Under the pieces are notes generated by a model. The model was not told the origin of the DNA and did no database searches. It saw only the letters and a program-made list of their open reading frames with translations. From Nitzschia sp. pyKryTriq1 (lineage: Eukaryota > Bacillariophyta > Bacillariophyceae > Bacillariales > Bacillariaceae), in NCBI GenBank assembly GCA_956465555.1, contig OY101129.1:806001-870000 (forward strand): a stretch of 64,000 nucleotides of DNA, in the 5' to 3' direction. Shown here one piece after another: positions 52,349 through 63,239 of this stretch. Both the position numbers and the translations under genes were made by a program. Every line of letters starts with the position of its first letter. Within the stretch, counting starts at the first letter, position 1.

Positions 52349-53469
52349 TTTTGTTACTTGTATTAGGGCACCAGTAGTGTCTACTGATAATCGAATTCTG
52401 TCACAAGATGGAGCGACGACAGTAGCAGTGTGGTGAGATATTATCAATCATCGAACCGCGAGCCGGAGCTCAGTGAGCGTCAACGCAGCATCATGATGTT
52501 TTGCAGCCACTTTCTCTCGAGGAGAAGGAAACTAACTACCGGTACCGGTACAGGAACCATAATCGTTTGGTTCGATATCTAGCTTTCTTCACTTACCCGG
52601 CTCGAAGATGATGGCAAAGATACTATTCGATCGGTGTCGGCGTTTTCAACTTTCGAACAATCGAGAGAGCTGTTCTCGTACGGTACAAGTACATGCTTCG
52701 ATGCGAATAAGGTTATGAAGCGTTGCGTTGTTGGGGTTATGGCTCCATTGCGAGCGATCGTCCTCATCGATCGTTCGCATCTCCCTTTTTGTTTTCTTGC
52801 GTCTCTTTCGCGTACCCGTACGTACCGGTACAGTACCGTGGGCTGCGGCGTCGCGTCGTCGGTTGAAGAAGAACGTTTTGTTGTTCGTTGGTTTTGCGTG
52901 TTGCTTTCGTGTATGTGGTGTGTGGTGGCGGGTAGTGCAGGCTCGACGCTCGACGTGCTTGCGTGTGAAAGGGTTCTCGATTTTTTGCCTGCAAGTAGAG
53001 CGGCTGGGCTCGCTCGCTCTGCTGGTCTTCATTTGATGTGACGTCATCATGATGACACCACCATGCCATACGTACCATACTCGTATGGTACCACACCACG
53101 CACAGCGCGCATAAATTTAAAATGGAGAGGTCCCCCGCTAGACACAAAATTTGGTACCGGTACCTGGTACCTGGTACAGTAGGGACCTCGTCGCGCATCA
53201 TCGAGAAGGATCCAAAATCGAGACAAGGCTCGCGAGAAACGAGAAACGAGAGCGAGAGAAGCATCCCATTGATAATAGTATCTATCTGTTGCAGACTACA
53301 CCGGCAGTAGCTACGGTACTATAGTAGTAGTAGAACGAGAAGATACTACTTGGTCCATTCCATAGTGAAACATCGCCGTCATTACTGACTGAAAGAATTG
53401 ACTTGCAAGATCCCGACAGAGTCATTCAACGATCTGTCGCAGTTCATACAGACAGCAGCAGATAGTATC
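52349..53469. other. Divergent intergenic region
   Basis: Between the KGQ-motif gene (-) and the glycosidase-like gene (+). ACCGGTACCGGTAC at 52538-52551 and further GTACCGGTAC/GGTACC motifs at 52680-52835 and 53085-53175. Several open frames overlap on both strands but none has protein-like character. No gene called. Confidence 0.45.
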
Positions 53470-56277
53470 ATGACGATCCTCCTCTCCTCGCCATCCTCGC
53501 TACGTCTCGTCGTGTCATGGATGTCCGCTGTGATGGTATTATTGTTTTTACCTTTCTTCTCGTCGGCCTTTGCTGCTACAACTTCCACACTGTTTGACGA
53601 AAACAAACAAGTATTTCGCCTCGGTGGTGGTGCTGGTACTGGTGGTGCTGGTACTAGTAATGATGCAGTAGCAGGCGCCGCTCGTATGGTTGTGGATTTG
53701 AATACGGGAGCGGCAGAGATCTTCCTTGATGACAACGGCAAATACAGTGACGACGAACATAAAAAACCGTGGTTTGTGCTTCCCGGTGGTATGTCAGTGG
53801 TGGGATGGTCGCCCGAGGACCCCGACAACAACAACTCCTCGGCGCTTTATTTGAAGGCGGCTTCAGCCTCGGAAACGGATCATCCACTTTTTGGATCGTA
53901 CTCCCAAGTTTCCTTTACCTGGGCGGCGGCCCCTGACACTACTCCCAAGACAATCGAGACGAGCTATTGGATCTTTCATGAAAAACAAATGGTTATTTTT
54001 GACCAGTACTTTCCATACGGCTGGACGCCGCCGCCTCCAGCCACCGACGATGGCGAGCGTCAATCATCTGTATTACCCACCATTGTTGCGCCCTTTCCTT
54101 CCATCCAGTTAAAACTACCCGTGGTCGACGACGAAGAGAACGATAGTGGTATCTGTCTTGGGTATCTATTGTGGGGCGAATGCTTTTTGCTTGATACCCG
54201 CTCGGGAGATTGGGCGGATCTCACTAGCAGTGACTTTGGGCAGCTCTTTACAGGAGACACGTATGGGCAACCTTGGGTAGTGCATGACGAACAGGGACGA
54301 ACGGTCGTTTGGAGCAGCTTGTCCAACTTCTTCGTCAGTGGATTTGCGGTCGATGATGCCAACAAGACTAACGGCAATGAAACATTACATGTGGGTTTAA
54401 GGACCACCTTGACGTCGATTCCGTCCGACTTTCATCACACATCGATCATGGTGGCTGGAAACAATGGAATCAATGCGACCTTGATGGACTGGGGCGACTT
54501 CTTGTTGGAATATGGCAGTGGAAAGGATAGGGCCAATGTTTACGACGACTTCATGCTGGCCCATTTGGGGTACTGGACCGACAATGGGGCATATCACTAC
54601 CGCGGTGCGCATGAGGATACGTATGCCAACATGGAAGAGGCATTGTTGGCGGTCAAACAAGGATTGATCGAAGATGATGATATTCCAATACGCTACATGC
54701 AGTGGGATGATTGGTGGATGGAAAGCAAAGGGGATATTCCGGGAATGCTGTCCTGGGACGCAAAGCCCGAAGTGTTTCCTTCTGGTTTCTCTGATTGGCT
54801 GGGGCTGCCTCTTGGTAAGTACTGACAAGCATCCCCTTCTGGAAAAGGAATATCGCTTCGAGAGATGATATATATTCTTACTTTATCTGTTTTGCTGATA
54901 TTGTCTCTATTAGCCATGTACGCTCCCGAGTACAGCGGAGAAAATGTTTGGATCAACGATTATACATGGAAGACAGTGCAAGTCCCACGAGGATCCACGT
55001 CGATTCCACTCGACCCCAACTTTTACATGGACCTTTTTCGCAACGGTACGAAGATTGGAATGGTAATCTTTGAGCAAGACTTTCTATGTTCCTATGGAAT
55101 CGGTGATTCTGGACTCACCAGCACCGACGTGGACTCCGGTAGCACATGGATTCGATACATGGATGAGGCAGCCCAGAAATTTGGAATCAAATTGCAGTTC
55201 TGTATGCCGGACGCCTATCACTTGTTGGAGTCGACCAAAGTACTAAGTGTCACAAACGCTCGAGCCACAGAGGATAACGTCCGGAAATATAGGAGCATTC
55301 TTTCCATGGGTCAAAATGGTCTGCTTTACTACGCATTGGGTGTATTTGCATCAAGGGACAACGTTTGGACTTCCAACGCCGACGTTGAGCAACCAGGATG
55401 TGGCAACATGAAAGAAACTGGCTTTTGCTATGAAGCCAACGCTCACTTGGACAATGCTGTGGCGGTCTTATCCGGAGGTCCATATGGTATCGCGGACGCT
55501 CTGGGATTCACCAATAAGACACTTGCAATGTATTCATGCCGAACTGATGGTTTGATGCTTCGTCCTCGCTGGCCACTTGCTTCATTGGACTTTTCATTTA
55601 CCCTCCCAGAAGCCAAAGGATCTCTGGTGTGGGCAGCACATGACGACTTCGGGCAGTACCGATGGTCTTACCTTCTAGGAGTGGAATTGGACAAGGAAAT
55701 TCCAATTACACCCAGTCGACTGATTCAGGGCTCGATCGATGATGATTCCTACCCGAAGACGATGGTTGCATGGGAGGTTGTTGTTGGTAAACAAGTTTCC
55801 GAGGTGACTCTGTTTTCGGAATCGCGGCCCTTTCTGCTGCCCAGATCTCCGCCTTTGAATCTACCCTATGATATCAAAGCTTCATCACATACACATTTTG
55901 CCACTGCTCCTGTACTCCCAAATGGTATGGTCATCCTTGGGGAATACCAAAAGTGGGCAACCATGTCGTTTGGGCGAGTGATATCTGTGGACGCCACCGA
56001 AGGGCCGGTCATTCTCAAGATCAAGGGAGCTCCCTCCGAGACAACTTCATTTGCCTATCTGCAAGGAGTTTCTACTCATTTCTTGAAAAATAACATTGGA
56101 CCAGTGCTAACCAAGGGAGTCAGAAAGGTACAATGCACGTTTCCACCCTCATGCTCCTCAAAGCTCATAGATCAACATGGGAATCCATTCTGCCATCTGT
56201 GGATAGTTTGTCAGACAAGTAATGGCTGTGAGTGCAGTAATGTGGAGAGTATGAATCAGTTGACAGAATATAAATAA
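53470..56277 (+). CDS. Secreted glycoside-hydrolase-like TIM-barrel protein (2 exons)
   Basis: Exons 53470-54814 and 54914-56277 (intron 54815-54913, 99 nt, GTAAGT...TATTAG) give 902 aa; splicing joins DWLGLPLG-codon to AMYAPEYSGENVW. Signal peptide: MTILLSSPSSLRLVV...LLFLPFFSSAFA. An N-terminal beta-sandwich-like part is followed by a barrel-like part with LGYWTDNGAYHYRG, IPIRYMQWDDWWM (acidic strand end, candidate nucleophile), PEVFPSGFSDWLGLPL, ENVWINDYTW, MYSCRTDGLMLRPRWPLAS and a C-terminal beta part. The layout recalls alpha-galactosidase/alpha-glucosidase-like clans, but I cannot name the GH family and the catalytic residues are not proven. The C-terminus ends in a Cys cluster (CTFPPSCSSKL, FCHLWIVCQTSNGCEC). 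Likely acts on extracellular or wall polysaccharide. Confidence 0.7.
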
Positions 56278-56470
56278 CGGTCTCTATTGCCGTGCGCCAG
56301 GGTGGGAGGGGGCATACCATATCGCATAGCTACTCTACTAGCTAGTAGGAGAGACAAACTTACGTCGCGCCTCTCAGTAGTACTAGTAGTCTGAAGAGTC
56401 ACAATAGTAGACTGACCCGAATGATGATCTTCTTTCTTCTAGAAGTTCGAAATAAAGAGTACGGTACGTA
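56278..56470. other. Short intergenic region before cyclase promoter repeats
   Basis: CTAGTAG-type palindromes near 56335-56395. No gene seen. Confidence 0.4.
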
Positions 56471-56710
56471 GTAATCTTGTTCCTGGTGGTCTGGTATACT
56501 GGTATGTGTCTCTCGAGAAAGGATATCATCGCCTGGCTGATGCGGCATTTCGCGATTTTTATTATTGCCCAGTTTTTTGGTTTTGGTTTATTTTTTTCTT
56601 GTTCCGTAATCATTCAAATATGCCCAAATGACTCGGAAGTTGAAGTCCTTCAATAAACGCTATTTACGTATTTCCGGGATTGTTCTGAAGAAAGAGCAAT
56701 CTTGTTCCTG
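56471..56710 (+). repeat. Diverged copy R1 of the cyclase upstream repeat
   Basis: Contains TGTGTCTCTCGAGAAAGGAT, GATGCGGCATTTCGCGATTT and TCATTCAAATATGCCCAAAT, matching R2 and R3 with many differences. It is bounded by AATCTTGTTCCTGGTGGT on both sides, and a fragment of the unit (TCGAGAAAGGATATCGCCTGG) recurs at 56770-56790. Confidence 0.75.
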
Positions 56711-56852
56711 GTGGTTCTGGTACAAGACAAGTAGTCTAGTATGTACTAGCTAGTACATTCTGGCATCGCTCGAGAAAGGATATCGCCTGGCTTCGATGAA
56801 CAATGATCGAGGGCAACGCGTGCCGCACGCAGCATGCAAGAAAATAGTTTTA

Positions 56853-57311
56853 GTAGGACACAACCGATCCGAAAAGTGTGGTGGTACTCGTACGGTATGT
56901 ATGTGTCTCTCGAGCAAGGATATCGCCTGGCTGATGCGGGATCTCGCGATTTTTATTACTGCCCAGTTTTCTATTTGTTTATTTTTTTCTTGTCTCGTAA
57001 TTCATTCAAATAAGCCCAAATGTCTCGGAAGAAGATAAAGTCCCTCAATGATAAGATATTTCTGAGATTGTTGTGAAGAGTAATCTTGTACCTACGAGTA
57101 CAAGTAGTGTATTATTCGACGGACGATACCACCCGCCACCACTGCGAACCATAAAACTCGACCTAGCTAGCATATCTTTCTTTTTATCACATAAAATCAG
57201 AAGAACCACATTATTTTATGACAGTCCGTGTATTATGATCTTGCATCCTCCATCTACCATGCCTACTTCTAGCAGTCGTGATGGCAATGAAACTCTCGAA
57301 GACTCGTTACT
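56853..57311 (+). repeat. Tandem copy R2: duplicated cyclase promoter plus truncated first exon
   Basis: A 459-bp unit starting GTAGGACACAACCGATCCG. Its 3' part (57130-57303) is nearly identical to 58785-58958, the 5' UTR and first codons of the cyclase gene (one base change at the second ATG, TACCATG against TATCATG). It ends in a truncated 26-codon frame (ATG 57235, stop 57315) with the cyclase start PTSSSRDGNETLED. Confidence 0.88.
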
Positions 57312-57581
57312 GTAGGACACAACCGATCCGAAAACGTACAAGTGTGTTGGTACTAGTATGTATGTGTCTCTCGAGAAAGGATATCGCCTGGCTGATGCGG
57401 GATCTCGCGATTTTTATTACTGCCCAGTTTTCTATTTGTTTTTTTTTTCTTGTCTCGTAATTCATTCAAATAAGCCCAAATGTCTCGGAAGAAGATAAAG
57501 TCCTTCAATGATAAGCTATTTCTGGGATTGTTGTGAAGAGTAATCTTGTTCCTACGAGTACAAGTAGTGTACTATTCGACG
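57312..57581 (+). repeat. Tandem copy R3 of the cyclase upstream repeat, cut by an insertion
   Basis: Repeats R2 from GTAGGACACAACCGATCCG to ATTCGACG, then stops at foreign sequence. The unit resumes at 58785 (CACCCGCCACC). Confidence 0.88.
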
Positions 57582-58784
57582 AGAACGAAGCGAACCAAAG
57601 ACTGTATTTTCTGGCCACTAATCAAAGAGTACAACCCCAAGACGGAACAACTCGGAGCAATCGTGCAGTTCCGACCAGAGAAAGTCGACAAGATCTTGGA
57701 AGAAAAACACTACCGATACATGTGGTACCAAGACACCATCAACCTAGCAGAAGAAATGATACACGGACCGTTCGATTGGCAAGGAGACCCACTGTACACG
57801 GTAGCCACGGAACATTGGGAAGCACTAAGAACCAGAGGATCAGACAACCATATCGATGTCGGCAACATCAACCGAATCAGCCCTTTAAACACGAGCAACA
57901 AGCGAAGACGAAAAGAATAACAATTTAACGCCCAACAGAAAGCAACTGACTGCGAATCAGAAGAAACTATGACGAGACAAAACGAGGAACAACAACCACA
58001 CTAACACGGAACAACAACAACACCCACACCACCACAACACAAACGAACGGTACGATCACACGGAAACAATTGCATATTTATACTCACAAAACCACAGGAA
58101 AATTATCAAAAACGAAAGCACCTCAAGCACACTACGAACACGACGAAGCCACGCCATTAAGCTAGGTTTCACTTTACACCGCCAACCACGAATACTACTA
58201 CGAACTAGACCCCCAAGACCAGGCATTGACTGCACGCTACTATGACAAGGGTTGATCACCTCGTCTGAGAGCCCGCAGGGATTGAATGGATCCGACTTTG
58301 TGAGCAAGAACAGACTGGCCCCCGAGAATCGCGATTTGAAAGCGAGAGAAGGTACTCTAGCGAATACGGCCGCCTCCCAGCGACTCCGTATTGTCACCTA
58401 GGACGGACCTCCACTGGTGACTTCCGCGTTGAAACTAGAGCCACCGGAAACTTTGCCCACGGAAATCAACGTTCAGTGAAGGAAAAGGCCTGCGCTTGAG
58501 TGCAAGGAATCATACGCGACCCAGCTTCATCTTTTCGGTTCAGCGTTGTCGAGCCAAAAGAAGTAGAGGGGACGTAACGTGTACGGATAGGCGACTGCCC
58601 GCCATACTGAATCCAAGTAGTCATAAGGACATTTGACAGGGTCACTTGGATCTTGGCAGCCAGCCATCAGAGATGGATGGACCGTCGAGCAGTATCTGTG
58701 CCCAACCCAACACAACAATCCGCCATCGACAATGGACGACGATTACCTAGATAGTCTAGCCAGTACGGCACTAGAGCCGCTAAG
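57582..58784. mobile_element. 1.2-kb insertion in the cyclase 5' region
   Basis: Boundaries come from comparison with the uninterrupted copy R2: ATTCGACG/GACGATAC/CACCCGCC there, ATTCGACG-[1203 bp]-CACCCGCC here, with the 8 bp GACGATAC missing. The first ~340 bp hold an open frame ending at 57920 (residues DCIFWPLIKEYNPKTEQLG, EKHYRYMWYQDTINLAEEM, FDWQGDPLYTVATEHWEAL, ending in KRRRKE), followed by an A/C-rich stretch (57920-58070) and patchy sequence. No terminal repeats, target-site duplication or known transposase was found. A mobile-element fragment is the best reading, a captured genomic segment the alternative. Confidence 0.6.
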
Positions 58785-58958
58785 CACCCGCCACCACTGC
58801 GAACCATAAAACTCGACCTAGCTAGCATATCTTTCTTTTTATCACATAAAATCAGAAGAACCACATTATTTTATGACAGTCCGTGTATTATGATCTTGCA
58901 TCCTCCATCTATCATGCCTACTTCTAGCAGTCGTGATGGCAATGAAACTCTCGAAGAC
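58785..58958 (+). repeat. Native copy of the duplicated cyclase 5' end
   Basis: Matches 57130-57303; contains the 5' UTR and first ~15 codons of the functional gene. Confidence 0.88.
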
Positions 58959-61900
58959 CATGAAACCGGCTCACTTGGATCCTCCGCCCGGGGGGGAGAC
59001 GTGGGAGGCAGCTCTACCGGGCGAACTCCAAGTGAATCAAGCTATGGAGGAGACACCCATGCCGCTAAGGCTTTGGGAATCTCCGAGGCTGAGCATCACA
59101 ATGTCACCTGCGCACGATGGGCGTTCATCCTTTGCCTCATGGTGTCGGCTTCGGTTCTGGCCACAGTCATTTTTTTCTATGCCGATGGAGAGGAACAGGA
59201 TGACTTTGATACTCAGGTACGTATGTGATGCCGGTAAGAAGGACTCATACTTGTAACTCTGGCGTGGTAAACATCGTCTCACACGTCTGGGCCTATCTCT
59301 GGTTTGCGTCTTGGTGTGCCTTGACTGCCTATGTAACAAATCGAACACAATGTAATCTGGTAGTGTGTCAGCATGGCTCATGATATCATCGATATTTCGA
59401 ACAACAATATCAATCGAGTCTTGAATGTGCTCCAGGGCCTCTCGGTTATGACAACGTCATATTTGATCCAAGATCAGAAAGACGGGCAAATCATAGATGG
59501 CTTTGTGACAATCCCGGATGTAGAACAGCATTTCGGCACGGCACGGGCGTCGTCTGGAGCTCTTGTGATTGCCTATTTGCCAGAGGTGAGACCCTCTGAG
59601 TTGGAGGCTTGGAATCAATACTCAGAAGCCAACCAAGACTGGATCCAGCAATCCCACCCAACTGTCAACGTCACCGATATGATCCTCCCCCATGTCTGGG
59701 AATATCCGGAGGATAGGAGGCGAGCGTTGAATGAAGATTCTACATGTGACAGTCTTCCTGGACGAATGCTTCACTCGGAAGAGGAACGCGCCGAACGGAT
59801 CCCTCTCGAGGCCGATAGGGGTCCCTTTTCTCCCGTGTGGATGTTTTCTCCACCACCCCTCGCGGACGATGTAGCCATTGTGAACTTTGATTTGCGGGGC
59901 AAGAAAGTCTTCCGAAAGGCTGTCGACTATATTGCTGCGACCAAGAAGCCTACCTTCTTAGATGTTTGTAATCAAGCAGCTTGGTTCGACCATCAAGATT
60001 TCAAGAATATCTTGCAAGGGGTTATTGCCTTCCCCGTGTTTGACGGATATGATGCTGAAAGCTCAGATGTCGTAGGCCATCTGGTAGCCATTGTCCCATG
60101 GGAAATTTTCTTTGAAAACATTTTGGCTGAAGACTCCAGTCCCATGACGGCGGTCCTTGAGAATACGTGTGACGAAATCTTCACCTTTGATATCCAAGGT
60201 CACCATGCTACCTTCGTGGCGGAAGAAGATATTCATGACATTACATTTGACGAGATGGCGATTGTTGACTCATTTGCCAATCTGGAGAGTTATGAGGCTA
60301 ACGCTTTTCACGACGGTACCCACCGAAGATCCTCAGAAAATGAAGACAATACATGTCACTACACAATCGCGATTTACCCGAGCCAAGAGATGGCGGATGA
60401 GTTTCAGACCAACAACCCCATTTGGTACGCGTTGGTGGTTCTCGGAGTTTTCTTCCTGACTTCGATACTTTTCGTAGTCTTTGACTGTTTTGTTCGGAAG
60501 AAAACACAAATGGTCATGAATGCCGCTATGCGTCAAAACGCCATTGTTTCAAGTCTTTTCCCCAAGTCGGTCCAAGCCAAGATGATGGCCGAAGCGGATC
60601 AAAATCATAAGCTTTGCAAGATAGGCAAGGCCGGAATCAAGCACTTTTTAGTTGCCGATAAGGAAAAGGGCGATCCCGGCCCAGTAGTGGCGGGCAAAAG
60701 CAAACCGATTGCCGGTGAGTGCAGCATCATGGCAGTGATGTGAGACTCTAGCGTTCTTTGCTCACCGTAGCTTTCTTTTTCTCCAACCGATATTATCAGA
60801 TCTTTTCCCAGAGACAACGATCATGTTTGGTGACATTTCCGGATTCACAGCTTGGTCGTCGGCGAGAGAACCAAGCCAAGTCTTCGTGTTGTTGGAAACC
60901 ATATACGCCGAGTTTGACCGCATCGCCAAGCGACGACGTGTCTTCAAGGTGGAAGTCGTGGGAGATTGCTATGTGGTAAGTTTTCCCGAATGATATTGCT
61001 TTATTGAAAAAACTTCTTCTTCCCCAACACATCTCACAAACAACATCATCTGCGCAGGCTGTTTGCGGTCTACCCGACCCTAACCCACATCATGCGGTAG
61101 TGATGGCCAAGTATGCGAATGAGTGTGTCCAAGAAATGAATCGATTGACCCATGAGCTCGTGCTCGAATTGGGCCCTGACACCAATGATTTGAAAATGCG
61201 TGTTGGTTTGCATTCGGGCCCAGTCGTAGCCGGAGTCTTACGGGGAGAGAAGAGTCGTTTCCAGCTGTTTGGTGATACAATGAACACAGCGAGCCGGATG
61301 GAATCGACGGGTGTCCCCAATTGCGTCCAAATCTCACAAGAGACCGCTGATCTATTGATCGCCGCTGACAAGAAGCACTGGGTTGTTCAGCGCGACGACA
61401 CCGTGAGTGCCAAGGGAAAGGGTGAACTGGTTACCTACTTCCTCAAGCAGTCATTTAAAAACGGCGGGGCTGGATCCATCACAAACTCCGAGAGCGGTAG
61501 CAAGCATACCAGTCTAGATAGGCTCTGTCTGGACGACTCTCAAGTCATCGAGAGCCGCAATCGTATTGCTGACTGGACGGCCGAAGTCATGGGAAGCCTC
61601 TTGAAGGAGATCGTACTCCGCCGAACGGCCATGGGTGTAAAGAGCGAGTCTCGCAGCAAGATTGCAGAACTGGAGCGGGCAATAGATAACAATACCACCA
61701 ACGGATTCACCGTGATTGAGGAAGTTGAAGAGATAATCGAGCTTCCGGACTTCAATGCCAGGGCAACCAAGCTTGAAGCACAGCTCCACGGTGAGGACGT
61801 ATCGCTTGGTCAAGAAGTCACTGATGAGCTGCGAGATTTCGTCCGTACGATTGCATCGCTGTACAACGACAATCGTAAGTCATTACTGCGCAAATCCGAA

Positions 61901-62918
61901 CGACGCTGGATTCCTTGTATCCCCATGCTAACTAGTCAATCTTTGCTTTCATTCCGCGGTATTTCCAGCATTTCACAACTTCCACCATGCCAACCATGTG
62001 ACCATGAGCGTCGTCAAGCTACTCAGTCGCATTGTAGCACCGGATATTGACGAATTCAGCAACAAAAGCTTGCACGACCATACATATGGGATCACTTCGG
62101 ATCCTCCGACTCGATTCGCGGTGCTTTTCTCTGCCTTGATCCACGACGTGGATCACTCTGGAGTTGGCAATATGCAGCTCGTCAAGGAAGGCTCACCACT
62201 GGCGACGCACTACAAAAACAAGAGCGTTGCCGAGCAAAACTCGGTCGATATGGCATGGGACTTGTTGATGGATCCCAATTATCGGCATCTTCGCAATGCC
62301 ATCTACACCACGCGCGCCGAGTTCCGTCGATTCCGTTCGCTTGTTGTGAATGCCGTAATGGCCACGGATATCATGGACAAGGATCTGAAGAAGCTTCGCA
62401 ACGACCGCTGGGATGCTGCGTTCGAAATGAACGTGGACCAGACCAGTCGCAAGGCCGTCAATCGCAAGGCCACAATTGTGATTGAGCACTTGATCCAAGC
62501 CTCCGATGTCGCCCACACAATGCAACACTGGCATATTTACCGCAAGTGGAACGAGCGCCTTTTCCGAGAGATGTATTGCGCATATGAATTGGGGCGATTG
62601 GAAACGGATCCTTCCGAGAACTGGCACAAGGGAGAGCTGGACTTCTTTGACTTCTACATTATTCCGCTGGCGAAAAAGCTGAAGGAATGCGGTGTGTTTG
62701 GAGTATCGAGCGACGAGTACTTGGCTTACGCGCAATCCAATCGAAAGGAGTGGGAGCGACGAGGGCAGTCGCTGGTAGAAGAAATGATTGCCACAGTGAA
62801 AGATTCCCAGCATGCCAGGACGCTCAGCAATATTTCGAACCATCGCACGGCAGACGAGACGGTTACCGAGGGCTCCAGCATCGGCTCCAGCAGCTCCAAT
62901 CTCGAGCCGAGGGAATGA
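58914..62918 (+). CDS. Receptor-type guanylate cyclase fused to cyclic-nucleotide phosphodiesterase (5 exons)
   Basis: Exons 58914-59216, 59364-60714, 60800-60975, 61058-61874 and 61969-62918 give 1198 aa (an ATG at 58890 would add 8). Introns are 147, 85, 82 and 94 nt. Parts: cytosolic N-terminus; TM1 (~69-90); ~360-residue extracellular domain; TM2 (~454-480, WYALVVLGVFFLTSILFVVF); class III cyclase (~550-760) with both metal Asp motifs (FGDISGF, VGDCYV), substrate Glu in FKVEVVGD, GLHSGPVVAGVL, and RFQLFGDTMNTASR; HD-type PDE (~880-1150) with FHNFHHANHV and signature HDVDHSGVGN (His941), ASDVAH. Glu in KVE favours GTP; the usual Cys of guanylate cyclases is Gln. It should both make and cleave cGMP (or cAMP) at a membrane in response to an external cue. 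The first intron acceptor (GGTAG before 59364) is the least certain. Confidence 0.9.
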
Positions 62919-63239
62919 AACCTTTGACAGATGTGCTTCAACTGGGGATATTGAACTGAGACGAAATAGGGTAAGGGACCCTTTAAATGGGAAATGAAGT
63001 AGTCTGTCATACCTGTGGCTATAATTGAAATACATGAGTCGTATCTGTTGTTAACCGTTTCCCGGGCTTGGGACACGTGTAGGTAGGGACGGATGATGCG
63101 AGGAATCTCAACATACTGTGGCCACTCGAATCACTCGAATTGCTCCCTTAGGAGGCCCCATACGGACGGCAAAATAAGCGCAACCTTATCCGTTCCTCTC
63201 TACCATAGTGAGTGAGATCATTCCCCCGCTTGATGGGCA
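62919..63239. other. Convergent 3' intergenic region
   Basis: Between the stop codons of the cyclase (+) and the acidic protein (-). Nothing recognisable. Confidence 0.4.

Noticed and set aside
54865-56277. Independent gene with N-terminal helix MIYILTLSVLLILSLLA
   Set aside because: Helix is translated intron; the rest is exon 2 of the glycosidase-like gene.
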